Assembly (NCBI GenBank): GCA_025642065.1
Contig: JAODUP010000150.1
Coordinates: 124,001 to 188,000, forward strand
Origin: Paralvinella palmiformis
Lineage: Eukaryota; Annelida; Polychaeta; Terebellida; Alvinellidae
Direction of reading: 5' to 3'
Length of the DNA stretch: 64,000 nt
Shown here: in pieces, positions 1-14,600 of the stretch
Numbering within the stretch: position 1 is the first letter of the stretch
Layout: each line of letters opens with the position of its first letter
Made by a program: the position numbers and the translations under genes
Notes under the pieces: generated by a model
Told to the model about the DNA's origin: nothing
Seen by the model: only the letters and a program-made list of their open reading frames with translations
Database searches by the model: none

Positions 1-1244
1 CAAGTTACTGGCCGGTCGGCATATTTTTTGACCTAACAACTTTCCTGGGATCCAAATGCACATGGATAGTGGGATCGGTCTATTGTTCAAAATTTCAAAT
101 TGGGTTTTATATACATCATAATTTAGGTTTCACTGCGCAGTTCCTTTAAAAGGTTCCAGCAAATAAACTGTTATTTATTTATTATTATTATTTACATACT
201 TGCACAGTATCATGCCATCCTTGAACAGATTATGAAAGTTGTCTGCTGAAGTATCTATCTGATCTGGATTATCTGGAATCTCTTCCACACCTGTGATACA
301 ACGAATCCAGTATAAACACTTACGGGCCTCTTCTTGGTCATAGTTGGCTTCAATCTGATGAGAAATTAACAAAGATTTCAATAATAATGGACTGATCGGA
401 AACAGCGTTAGCTCAAATACCTCCAAACATCATGTTTGTTAATGAAATAATCACATTTATGGTTACACTAAAGTTGTCACAGTAAAAACAACCATAAGTA
501 ATAAATGACTGTTATAAACAGACCAAATTATTATGAGCAGAATAAATCTATTCTTCGATATACGTAATCTGAATAAGGATCAGATAGGGTGGAGCTTTTA
601 ATTAAATTTTATCTGTTTCAGCTTTGATATTGTGATAATTAATATACAACTATATTAGAACCAATTGAATACTGTTAATTGTTCTGATTGCCTACAATGT
701 CATGTTTATATCAGACAACAGCACCTATCTCTGAAATAATTAGATATTTTAATTTCTATACCACTCATTTTTATTACATCAAACAATATATATAAACATT
801 AAGTAAAAAGTAACAATTATTAATAAATATAAGAAAACAATCTTCATAAACCATCACCATTTCTGTCATTACATAGTCAAGACTTTTAAGGCCAAATAGA
901 GACTCTGTTTATCTTTATAAAACTAAAAACCACCATTTGTTTATTTGAAGTCCATGTCAAAGCCAATACAGAAAGTTCTTAGAGTAAGAAGTACAACATT
1001 ACTTTTATCCAAATGAGAATATTGGTTTAGTATATGATATAAACATGGCTCAGAGCTACAGTGGAGTAAATGTGATCGGATCTTGGTTCAAATCTACCAA
1101 CAGCTGGCATTTGATTATTGTCTGATGCGATTAACAAGTATTTTTTAAAGATTTATTCTTGGTTACAAATCTGTAAATAACAGGTAGAAACGTAATATTC
1201 CAGGGGGCGGGGTTGATATTTCAACTAAATCATGGCCTTAATAA

Positions 1245-1291
<47 letters not shown>

Positions 1292-1748
1292 TTGTTTAAA
1301 TTGAGTGCTTAGAATTGTGTAAAAGAACCAAACCTGACTCTTTCTAACATTTTGATAAAACAAACAATCAGAAAGTTATTATATCATAACTTACTTCAGC
1401 AATAGCAGACAGGGGTCAATTCCAATTGGATTTGATGAATTGGAATTTGCTACAAAAAAGTTAATCCACAAATTAATTTACCCTTTAATTTTTTAATTCA
1501 GAAATATTTCTTCCATGACAATCCTATTTGAATCCAGGACAAAACCCCACTCGGACAAAACCCCATTAGGAAAAAAAAACACTCAGACATAACCCCACTC
1601 TTAAAATAATATTTAATAAATGTTTGCTGTTGATTGATTGATTAATTAAATAATCATTTTTATTATTACATACAACATTTATATAGCACTCTCCATAATA
1701 TTGTACAACATGTTCAAAAGTGCTTTACATGTAAAATAAGACTTAAAT

Positions 1749-1787
<39 letters not shown>

Positions 1788-3684
1788 TTGAAGAATATAT
1801 ATATATGTGTGTGTGTGTGTAGTAGTAGTAGAAGGCTTCATGTAATTGCTAATGGTATCACATCCACATTATCCCTGACAGTAGCAGTGGTGGCTTCTTT
1901 TATAATTGGTACATGCATTCCAGCAACAGATCAAAATGCCACTGCAATTATGAATTAGTCATGAAAGGATCATCCCTGACATCAATATTAGATGGATTTA
2001 TTTCATTGCTAATGGCTAGAGCCTATGATACATGTAGTAGCTGTGGATGGCTTCTTTTATAATTTTATATAAGGGCACTGGAAAATAGGAAATAATCATC
2101 ATTCTCTGATAGCTCTCATTCACTGATATTAAATTACAAAGATAATAATAAGATATAATTTGATAAACATGGAGATCATCACTAATCACAAGGGTGGTTT
2201 AAGCTGAAACATGAGGGCTACATGTATACCAAGAAATATGCGAGGTAAACTGTCCGATGGGAGTGCTTCAACCGTACTGCTTTCAGCTGTAAGAGAGGCC
2301 TGACCACTGATGCTGAGGTAAATATGTTATGCACTGATGAACTTATATAGATGTAATTTGATATTTGTTTTTTTGTCTTTCCTCAAAATTAAATTGATTG
2401 ATAATCAAATTATATGGTCCTTATTTTAGCACAAACTAATGCTATGTTTCTCTTTATAATTTTAGATGACCACTGTCACCAGTTTCACTCCACATAGCCA
2501 TGAATCACAGGATCAGGCAATAGCAATCACAAAGCTATGTGCCTCGCTCTAAGAACATGCTGCAGGATCACGTGGTACAGTTACACAACTGATAGCAGAC
2601 CATACCATGGACACACCTGTCAGCATACACGCTGACCTGGGCAAACCAGAAACTATCAAGCGTTCACTTTGACGGGAACGCTCCAAACACATGCCGAAGA
2701 ATCCAGGATCACTCCGCGAGCTCACACTAGATGGCGAATGTACCACTACTGTTGACGGAGATTCCTTCCTGGTATATGACAGTGGTGCTGATTCTTCGGA
2801 TAGGATATTAGTGTTCGGCACTCACCTTGGGCTTCGATGGTTGGCCAGTTCTAACTCCTGGTTCATGGATGAAACATTTGATGTCGCCCCATTAATATTC
2901 ACACAACTATATGTGATCCATGTACCAGTTGCAGAATTGTTCACAGCAATTCAAGATCGGTGCACCCAGCTTGGGTTCAACGTCGACCCCACACTTGACT
3001 TTGAGCAAGCTGTGATGAACGCCATCCAGTCAACCTTCAGGCCACATGTACACATCCACGGATGTTTCTACCATCTCACACAGTCTACATGGCGGAAGGT
3101 CCAGAGTCTTGGGTTAGTACAACGTTACCGCCAGGAGGAGGATGTGAAGCTCTTCTGTGGGATGTTGGACGGCCTAGCTTCCGGAAGGATCAGGTCCAGG
3201 TTGCCACATTACTGTTGTGTGATGAGCGTGGTGAACCACCAGCCAAGCGCGTCCGCCGTCAGACCCGGCAGTTCCAGATTAACCTGCGAAACATGTGTGT
3301 TGACCGTCGGGATGGCCTAAAGTCAGTAGAAGTGACATTACGGGGCATTGGACACTGTGTGAGATTGGCAAAGTGAAGCGTTGTTTCAGATTTTGTTAGA
3401 TGCATTTGATCTGTTTCACATTATATGTATTTTATTTTATTGATTTCAAATAAATTTCTAAAATGTGACACATTTTGTTTTGTCATTAAGTCTTCCATAA
3501 GCACAAATACGTCATAAAATTAAAATAATTTTATTGCCACATTGCCCTGTATCATTCCCGTCGTGTCCGCATCAGCCCTCGTCCTTCTATTATTCTATAT
3601 TAAAATATACATTAGACTATGTGATTTATTCGGTATATTCAGGTCTCTGATCTAAAGTACAAAAATCATAACGTATGCAATGTG

Positions 3685-3729
<45 letters not shown>

Positions 3730-5762
3730 GTACTTCGATAAACCGGCTTAAGCCACCGCGGAGTGCTAATAACGCCTTTGTAACGGTCTAAAAACAATTA
3801 CCAAAACCGCCCCTCGAAAAGTCTCCGTGCAAAAGGTTGTATTAGCGCGAAAATAGGTGAGTGACGCCGTTCATTCATATTCCCATCGTAACCAAACGCA
3901 TTAGAAAACTATACAAACGCGAACATTAGAGTTATATCTTCCCCCAGGAAAAGTATCATACTTTAAAACACCCACACCAATACCTCACCAGCCGTAGCTA
4001 AAAAGCACTGTTCCCGATTGTAGGCTGGATTTTGGACCGATTTTCAGCAGAAAATGGGTCATCACAAGAGTCAAATATTTATCAGCCAATAATTTCCTGA
4101 TCTGAAATAATGCCAAAATCTACTGCTGTAACCATTTCAGATATCATATTTATAAATATTTACTGAATATAAGAACCATGCTTGAAGGATTGGAAAGATT
4201 TTGTTGGGCTAGCGATTTAGTAGTAAGCGGCCATTTGCATTATGATGGTCACGTGATCAAAATACTGCCTTTGGTTTTGTTGTTCGGGGAGAATCCCCAG
4301 ACTGTCGCTTAATCAGCACAGCCTCTATGTTGGAGTGGTTGAGAAACCTCCTCCCCCCACCACTCACGGGGGAGCAGTACGGAAAGATGGAGCCGAAATA
4401 CCATGAGGGTGGTCACTGCCAGAGTGTTTTACGTCCTCAGGGGGTTTTTAACGTCCCCCTTTATTTTAAATAATTCAGTGGAGACGGCAGCGCCATTTAA
4501 CGTGGTCAGCCACCCACGATGTAGTGAGCCGAGAAATTAATCCCTGGAAAAGTTTCGACCTCTTACGGGGTTCGAACCTGCGACCGTTGGCACCAAGTGC
4601 CGGATGCTTAACCACTAGGCCACAGGAGCTCACTACTGCCTCCTGATTGACCAGTTGTCTTTATTTACAGTAAATAAAAGCACATGGTCTTGTTTATATG
4701 CTGGATTTCTCTGTCCCTTTCCTGTTTATGTGTTTGATTACTGTGTTTTTATGTTATTATTATTATAATATATATATATATATTTTTTTGTAACTTAATT
4801 GTGTTTCTTCCTTGATCCTCTGTGTATAAATTATTACTGTCTTTGTTTGATATTTTGTGCTTTATTTTATATTTAAAGTTTCAAGATGATTACAAAGAAT
4901 GATGTACATAAACTAGCTGCTGTCTATGGAGAACACTATGATGATAAAACCTCGGTTTTTCACCATGGGTACTGTTTAAAAAATATCTTAGTTGGTTACT
5001 AATATTGCTTCAGTCAAAATGTTGCTTAGAAGGAACATATATCTTCATTTAAGACTTAAGGATATTAAATCCAAGTGTAATACTCTTACGAAAGTACCTA
5101 TATAGCATTAATAAGAGTGGTGATTAATCCCATGTTAAATGATCTTACTGATGTAGGCTTTGATTTTGTTCCTGGTCAGAGTACCTTTAGCCAAATGGTA
5201 TATAAGATGTGTTGGCTGACATTCAGGTAGGAGAAGCAGTGAGTGGTTAAAATGATAATCTGAGCTTAAGTTGCGATGCCACATCTCCTGATGGGGCAAC
5301 ATATAAATGAGGTGCATGTTAACTTGCTAAGTGTGCCTCCCCTTAAAGAAAGTATTAAAAATATCACAGTATCTTATCCAGCATGCTTTCATCACAATCA
5401 TGGAGCGTCACTAGTTAGTGATCAGTCATTTAAAAATACAATAACTGACATGCCCTGCTTTCATTATTAGGAAGTATTGGAAGAAGAAAAAGATTATGTA
5501 GATAATAAACTTAAGTTTAGAGAGATTTTAATGCAAGAATTGGAGTCAGCATTAACTGTTATTTTTTAATAAATATTTAATATATCTTAATTCTTATGTA
5601 ATGTATATCTAATAACCGACTCTGTAGTCAAATGCATTCATTCTGTATCTGAAATAATATAAATATTTGTATTTGGACTTCATATTTGTTTTTTTCACAT
5701 ATAATCCATTCATCAGAGTGAATAATATATTTATATTATTCCAACAGACTACACCGTAGGCC

Positions 5763-5797
<35 letters not shown>

Positions 5798-5878
5798 CTA
5801 ACTATCTATCTATCGATCTATCTAATAAATCTATATATAATTATACATATATTATATAATTATATGTATAATTGTATA

Positions 5879-5919
<41 letters not shown>

Positions 5920-8900
5920 ATCGTCATGGACCGGGACCGACGAGATACAAACACGCATCTACAAATAACACTGTAATGCAATATGGGCCGAGATCAACAT
6001 ATATTTATGATACCCACGACGATCTCGGCCCAGTCGATGTTGGCCCATTGGCATTATGGTGTGAGCACCTATTTTAATGTTAATCGCTTGGAATACCTGG
6101 GCCGAGATCGACGTGGGTCGAGGTCGACGTGGGCCGAGATCGATGGACCCGGACTCATGGCGCACGTCAGTGGTAATGCGCCGGCATAAACAAACAAACA
6201 AACGGGTGTGCTATTTGGATAGAAAATACTCATCAAATCGGAGACATATTGTGTTACACAAAAGTACTGATTGGTAGAGCAATAATCCGGCATTGATATA
6301 TTGCATTTGGGTATTATTTATCGTGAATTAACACGAACCATAAGTTGATTTTAAAATGTAAACAAACCCCGTCTGTCGCAATTTCAATTTTCAAGCGATA
6401 ACCGATATAGCGGACTTCGCTAAAGAAATATTTACTCTCATTTGTTGACAATAACAACATTTAATAATGGAATATGATGAACAACAATAAACTAATCTAT
6501 CACTAGATGTATGTTTCTATGTGATTTCCAATTATATTACACAGTAGATCGTTGTTCAAACCGAGATGTTCAGAACAAGAATCCAACCTACATTGAAAAC
6601 CACGAAACTTGGCCTCCGCTGCTCTGGGCGGTGAACCGAAGTGTAAAAGCCCGCGAAAATTAGTTGGCAAGGTCAAATAGAATTGACCCTATGTCCGATA
6701 AATAGTCCCATATAAATCTATAATCATCTATCTAATTATTTATTTCCTGCTAAAAAGAGATCTGTGAATAATTTACAATCATTAAGTGAACATTGAAAAG
6801 TAGAATATTTTGTACGAGAATAAAATAAAACGTGCAATATCATTAAAGTTGAAAAGTTTATAATAAATATAATGGGACGTTATGATGGGGCCATGGCTAG
6901 CGTATTATAAAACCAACATCCCCGATCTGAGTTTAAATCTGGTTCTCTCCCACCCCTACCTGAGTCATATGTCGTAGGTGTGAGCAATATTGAGGCTAAA
7001 TGACTCAATTCATTTAATAATAATAATACTATAGATAGAATATTTCAAGAGATGATCGACACATCTAATATCTTTTGTCAACATGTTTCCACAAAGTAGA
7101 AGTCTGTTAACACAAAATGTACAATTACCTTAACAATGGAGTAAAGACATAGAAGATGTAAGATATTAAAATGATCTCTCTCTCTCTCTATTATATATAT
7201 ATATAATAGAGGGTGTAGATGGTTAATACTTATATTCTACATATTACATAGCATTCTCGTTATAATAATTGCTGATTTCAAGTTCTCTCTCTATCTGTCT
7301 ATCTCTCTATCTATCTCTGGCTGACATATTGTTCGCATTATATTTGATTTGAGGACTTTATAAACCAAGGAAGTATTTAGTGGCCGGGTGATTATTATTG
7401 TTAACAGATAACAATCAGTTGTGATAAACAAATGGATTATTTGTTAGACAGCTGTGATAAACATCACTCATTTTTTATAAACAATAATGTTATACATTTC
7501 TAACATAATTGGTGGTCTGTAATTAAACTGGTTAATGAGGATTTTTGTAAAATGAACAAATCCTAGTGTGTGTGTGTGTGTGTGTGTGTGTTGTGTAGAT
7601 TTTACAAGTAACAAATAAGTTTTGAGGTAAGTTTATACACTTGACTCTGATGGTGAACCTTTGACACATATAGATAAGTTAGAGTTGATGCCTATAACTT
7701 GATAAAGGTAGATACAATTTGTTCTGGTGCTGGCCCTTTGACACATATAGATAAGCTAAGTGTGGTGCTAACACCTCCACAAAAGTACGGGTAGATAACC
7801 TTAACTCTGGTATAGACTCTTTGAGATGTATAGATAAACTAAGTGTGGTGCTAATTATACCTTGACAAAGGTAGAAAAGATAAGCTCTGGTGCTTACTGA
7901 TCGACACAGGCATATAAGCTAGGTTCGCATGTTGCTCCCGTAAGAGGTCGAAACTTTTCCAGGGATTAATTTCTCGGCTCACTACATCGTGGGTGGCTGA
8001 CCACGTTAAATGGCGCTGCCGTCTCCACTGAATTATTTAAAATAAAGGGGAACGTTAAAAAAACCCTGAGGACGTAAAACACTCTGGCAGTGACCACCTC
8101 TGGGTATTTCGGCTCCATCTTTCCGTACTGCTCCCCTGTGAGTGGTGGTGGAGGAGATTCTCAACCACTCCAACTTAGAGGCTGTGCTGATTAAGCGACA
8201 TCCTGGGGATTCTACCCGAACAACAAAACCAAAACCAATGCTGACACCCTGATTTGGGTATATAGCATTGGTTCTGGTGTTGAGATCTTGACACAGGTAG
8301 TTAAGTTAGACTGTGCTGCCCATCCATTGACATAGGTAGATAAACAAGGTTGTGGTATAGATCCATTGACACAGGGAGATAACCTATGTTGTGGCACAGC
8401 CATATTGATACAGCTAGGTAAGCTATATTGTGGCGTTAACCCCTTTGACACAGATAAATAATCTAGTCTGTGTTGTTGATTCCTTGACACAGGCAGATTA
8501 ACTACGCCATGGCGCTGACCCCCTTGACACAGGTAGATAAACTAGACTGTAGTTTTGATCCTCTTGACACAGGTAGATAAACTAGACTTTACTTTTGATC
8601 CTCTTGAAACAGGTATAGATAACCCTCACTGGCCAACCAGCCTTGGGATACACCTGCTCTCATTACGGACATGTTTTATGGCACTCATTATGGCATGATC
8701 TCAAGTTCACCCCCCCCCCCCGCGAAGAACTCCATAAATTATAAATAAGTATTGCCAGCTTTAAAACAATGGCCCACAGATATAGCACTCAATAACAATG
8801 AGTAAATTGAGCAGTATAATATGAGGCTTGATAGGCGATCATAAATATACACTTTATTTATAACATCACAGCTGGATCATGTTGGTGGTAAAATGGTCAT

Positions 8901-9148
8901 AACTCCAGATCTGGATAAAAACCAATTCATCACAAGCTTGGAACACGGTTAGACAAAACTGTTGAGTCATTCCGGATACTGTCTGGCGTACCGTAATGGA
9001 TATCCTGAATAACAGAAATGGAGAATATCTTGGGGGGGGATACTATATTGAATCACTCGTCCAAGGAGGACACAGTGTAGGCGGTACTGGGACATCATAG
9101 CCAATACACACACACACACACACACACACTATTTTTATAAGTTGTAAT

Positions 9149-9190
<42 letters not shown>

Positions 9191-9539
9191 TAATGAAGCG
9201 ACACGTGGGATCCAGACCTAGGATCCAGAATGGTCAGGTATATATCTATTATACACGGGTACAAATTATAAGTACCCAACCCCACAATCATCCATAGCCT
9301 CACAAATACATTTTCTTATATGACACTGGATTACCAACCACTTAGTGGATTTGAACCAGGTACTATGACATTCGAGTCAACTGCTCTATCACAAGAGCCA
9401 CCAAGTAACACTGGATGGTTACTTCAGATGGGTGTGTATCTGATGTTGTAAAAAGATAATAATAAAAAACGAGCCAATAACATTATCAAGTACTCTTTAA
9501 CGTACTTCACCATAGAATACGATGTTCACAAACTCTCTC

Positions 9540-9576
<37 letters not shown>

Positions 9577-11571
9577 AAAACAAAATAATTTCAGCTCAGA
9601 AGGCTTCTTGTGGATAATGTCACGATAAGGTCACATAACAGCTTTATGTCAACATAAGGGCATGTTAAAGTTGGATAGAATAAAAATCACAAACTAGTGA
9701 TACCATAGGCGAGTATGTAGAATCTATATATGTATGTACATATACGTGTGGGGGTGTCACCACTATAGTAATGCGTCACATAAAATATAGCAGTATACTG
9801 CTATATCCGTTATCATTATATTACGCCTACAAATATTTGTTTTATCAAAGACCTGGCTTCCTGTGCTCATAATATACCAATCTGAATGGTGGCGCACCCC
9901 CCCCCCCCAGTGTGTGTGCATGCGCGCGCGCTCACAAAACACGCACAAATTCGGGTGATGAATGACAATTTATGTAGTCGTACTCAATATCAAACTTGGC
10001 ATGCTATCACCATATCAGCATTTTTATCACAGAGAGACAGATGTTCTGACACACACACATGCACATACACACACATATGTATGTATCAATATAATTATAC
10101 ATCAGTTACGCTTAATGAGTAATAAACTATATATGGAAATATGGTGAGAATCATTTGTAACCAAATATAATGATATTATAATAGTGTTATTGAAACTGTG
10201 TCCTAAAGTCTATAAGTTTATGGATGTGTGGGTCATCGTACTCTGAACTATTACACTCACTCACTCAATCACTCACATACACACTCGTGACCTTATAATT
10301 AAGACATCAATTACATATAGACTCTCCTCACGTGACAATATTCCTCAACTCTAAACAAACAGTATACTACTACAAACCAAACAATGAAGAATTCCCGCCA
10401 AATCTTGTAGCCCATCCCACTGTGTACACACACACACACACAGAGAGAGAGAGAATATTACTACCTTGTATAATGCCATTGTGTCAATCACGGGTCCATA
10501 TTTGTTTCTCACAAGGAATGTGCTACAGGTATATGGAGCCATGATTTGTCAGAGCGTTGTAAGATTTTGACACGAATTGTAACCTGTTACAATTGTTGAT
10601 TGTTGATTGGGATGATTAAAACATTGTCTGGGACATTAATGAACTCTGGCATTTGTAAGAACATTTGTGCTGATTGGTTTTCTCTAATTAAATCGTTAAC
10701 AGAGAGGTCGAAAAATACCTTTATTTATTGTAATTTAATTTCAGATTACAATCTTAGCATTATTTTGTAAAACAAAATACAATAAAGCCTATTCATAATG
10801 GTACTTGTAACATACACTCACACTTTGTACATTTCTTGAAATAAACTATATGCTTCATTTCCTTAACTAAACAAAAGGTTACCAAAAACATGACAATATA
10901 TCTTTGTAAGGCTTTTATATATCAATTTCAAAACATTTATTTATAGCGACTAAATATTTTTCTACTTCAAAATGTAATACGGTGCCAGAATCAGATCCAA
11001 AACACTCCGTATGTTTAAAGCTAAGTAGGCCATCAGATTCAACTTGTAAAGTGTCAAATGCTCTATACAAATCCACAAACGTAACTTAATTCCACCAGGT
11101 TGCCGTTATCAGGTATCTACATTATTGGTTTTAATAATAACCTTATTCAGCTAATTGTTGCTAACAAATAATTTGTATTATCTATATATAGATTACGGTT
11201 GCTAATTGTTATATATAATATGATATGATGGTTAATGGAGAATGTAATGGGGGGGGGGGGGGGAACCGATTGTAACATATATAATAATAGTAGTGGTAGT
11301 GCTAGGGATGTATAATGGTGTGTGCGCGTGTGAGCGTGTGTGTATTCAAGTCCACGTCTATATTATCTCTGTTTATATCTGTCTTTGTCTACCTCTCTCT
11401 CTCTCTCTCTCTCTCTCTGCTTCTTTATCTATCTGTCATGTTTGTTTGTGTCATCCTCTATTTGTGTCTATCTATGTCTCTTTATGCCTAGAAGTGTTTT
11501 TTGTCTGTGACTGTCTATTTGTCATGTATGTCTGTAACTTTCTCTCTCTCCCTAAACAAATTATTGTAACA

Positions 11572-11607
<36 letters not shown>

Positions 11608-14600
11608 CTTTGTCTATCTGTGTGGTGGCAAGTAGCCAAGCCAGACCTCTACATACTTGTTACATAGCTTTGGACCAAATTCTTCTCTCATCTTACTTCA
11701 CATTGAATCAGTTGGAATTCCTTATAAAAATATCCCTTATAAGTAATGTTCCTTACGTGTAATCTTTTAGCATACTTTCCTATTCACCATAACATCATTA
11801 TAACATCATCATATATAAGCTACATATCAGTCACTCAACCAAAATACCAAAGAAACATTTCTAATACACAACAAGTGGTATCAGCTATCTGTCTACATCC
11901 AGCACATATCTGTACAAACAACGCACAAACAACGCACAAACAAACAGCCTGCACATATTCATTCCAATATACAGAGGTTCGTTTGAGAAAAGATATCGTT
12001 TGACCAAACAAAATTGCTTAATGTTGTCTCTACTCTATAATTATACTGGATAAATACATAAAAAATATTATAATATTAGATAGGAATTCGTGGAATGTTA
12101 TTCATTAGCTGACAATTGACAGATATGTGACTACCTTGTGTGGAACAAAAAGTTCAGGTTTTGGTGGCTTAGTGTTAATGGGCCATACGCAAAAGAAAGG
12201 GGATCTCCGTTCAGATCCACCGTTTGGTTGTTAAAGTCTGGTCTTTTATGTGATCATTGGTGAATTCAGAATATATATATATATAAATGAAAGGTGCGGA
12301 TGAATCAGTCATTTAAAAAAGTTAAATCCATTCATTGCATTAATGTATAATGATGTTTATTTGAAATAAGCATAACACCGTTCATAATGAAGTCATACCT
12401 TAAACACCAAATTGCCCACGAAAGTTTATAAAAACCAAAGCTACACTTACTCGAGCTTACAACAAAAACACACTGTATACTCTAGTTTCTTGATTCATAA
12501 TATTTTGACATGAAACCACTTCAATGAGTCATGTCATGATGTGTGGCTGCCAAATAACTGGTTTGTGTTGTTGTTGTTTTTAGAAAGAACGAAGCACATG
12601 TTAAACTACTAAAGGCTACCCCTCCCCCCCCCTCCCTACCTACCAATACAAATGACTTTTTGTACAAACATATGTTTGTTTGATAAAATGAGTATTGATG
12701 TGGGTAAGTATTAAAAGCAATAACCCACTTTATTACTAAACAACTGATAGATTAGTGAGCTCATGCTGACTGATACGTTTCAAGCTTCAGCATTTCTGAA
12801 AATATTACCAGTACATTTTTATCTGAATATACATCTAAATCTAAGAATTTCTATAAAAGGGAAACATTAATAGATTAAAACAGATAATTTGCTATGATAT
12901 AGTCTATTTGTGGTTTAGATATTTCCATTTTGTATGTATTAATAGCGTGATGAATAAAATACATAAAACTATAAACAGGATTAAAAATACTTATTAACAT
13001 AATTATTCATCAACTTCTCTAGTTCATCCAGTACATGTGTCCTTATTCTCATTCATCATTTTACATAAAAGTATCAATTCACCATTTAATATTAGCATTA
13101 TATCAATCTAATAATTATACATTTAGTCCAACTCTTCCTCGTCATTTAAGAACATGTATAAGTCACCACTACAACCAACTCTCCAGGAAGTATAATGTAT
13201 CAATTTTATTAATAATGATAGTAGTATTAGTACCACTACTACTACTACTACTTACTACTTCTAATAAGACTATATCACTAAAATGGCAAATTTATATTAC
13301 ATTATTTCCATACATGAACAAGTGTGTTTTACAATATACAAGCATACACCGGGTGTGTGTGTGTGTGTGTGGTCGCTTTATAAATCTGGGGATAATTTAT
13401 GTCTCTCATTTTAGTCCGTCATAAGTAAACAAGTCAGCAGACTAAGTCAGTGGATTGCAAACTCTAGTCTTCTCATACTTTATTTCAGGTGATATTTAAT
13501 ATATCTTCTTTCACCAATTTATATCTATCACACATACAAAACATACATGATTTTTTTTAAATGTTTTTTAAAATCATAATTTTAATTCTCTTTGACCAAA
13601 AAGGTTTTGTGTTAACTTATTTCAGATGAAGAACATTATAACTTGAGGTATCAAAAATAAGGTTTAAGTATTATAATTGTTTCAAGAGAATATTTATATC
13701 TGAATTTTATTATAACTAAGGATTAAGCCAAACATAAACATCATTATAATGTCCTTATCAGGGATCAGATAATGCCTCGTAGTGCGTCTTGTGATTATAC
13801 TGGAGTCAAATATTTTTAAATATTTAGATACAAACTGTGTGCTGACCCAGATATATAATGCCCTAACTCTGATACAACTTACAATATTATATGTTTTACA
13901 TGTTAATAGGTCTGTACAAAACAGTTATAAAACAAATGTAAAGTTATATCTACTTTTCTTGTGTTTACATGTATTAAGTGACATAATGTATGCCACCAAC
14001 AAAACACCAGAACATTTCCATGTATAAACGTCACAACTCACATCATCACATATATGGACTAGATCTCTAATGAGTACGTGTATGTACGTTGTCACTGAAA
14101 ACTAAACATTGTTATGTTACATTTGCCTGTCATGTTAATTGTTAGATCATTAAATTACCTTCAGTTTTGGTAAACCTCAAGGCTTACAAAGTGTAGCAGT
14201 CTGTCAGTCTGTCTATGAGTGTTGGGGAAGGAGATATGAACACCCACTCAATAAATGGGTCCACATTAGAAATAAGTGCTTGCATTTTCGTGTGCTATCC
14301 CTGTTTCATCATAATGAATCATCAAATGAAACAAAATCAATAACTGATTATTAAGGTTACAATTTTCCTAAACATTTCTGACAACAAATATGAAGAAAGA
14401 ATCCAAATATTTTCTGATATTTGCAACAACAACTAAAAACAATTATCACAAAATCCGCCATTATAGTAATAAACATTACCTAACTCAGTCTATTTGCCTT
14501 CATAAAACTTAGCCATTTTACAACAGATGGCCATCAGAGAAATTACTGTATGACAAATAGCACAGTTAAATGACACTGGTTATGGTGTGCTACGTTAAAA

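Noticed and set aside
2691..3320. 209-residue transposase-like frame as a host gene
   Set aside because: It continues an upstream frame with three stops and loses the conserved frame at its 3' end, so it is a dead MULE copy.
4569..4631. genuine tRNA gene
   Set aside because: A and B boxes are present, but the sequence continues into a repeated SINE body and is flanked by a target-site duplication.
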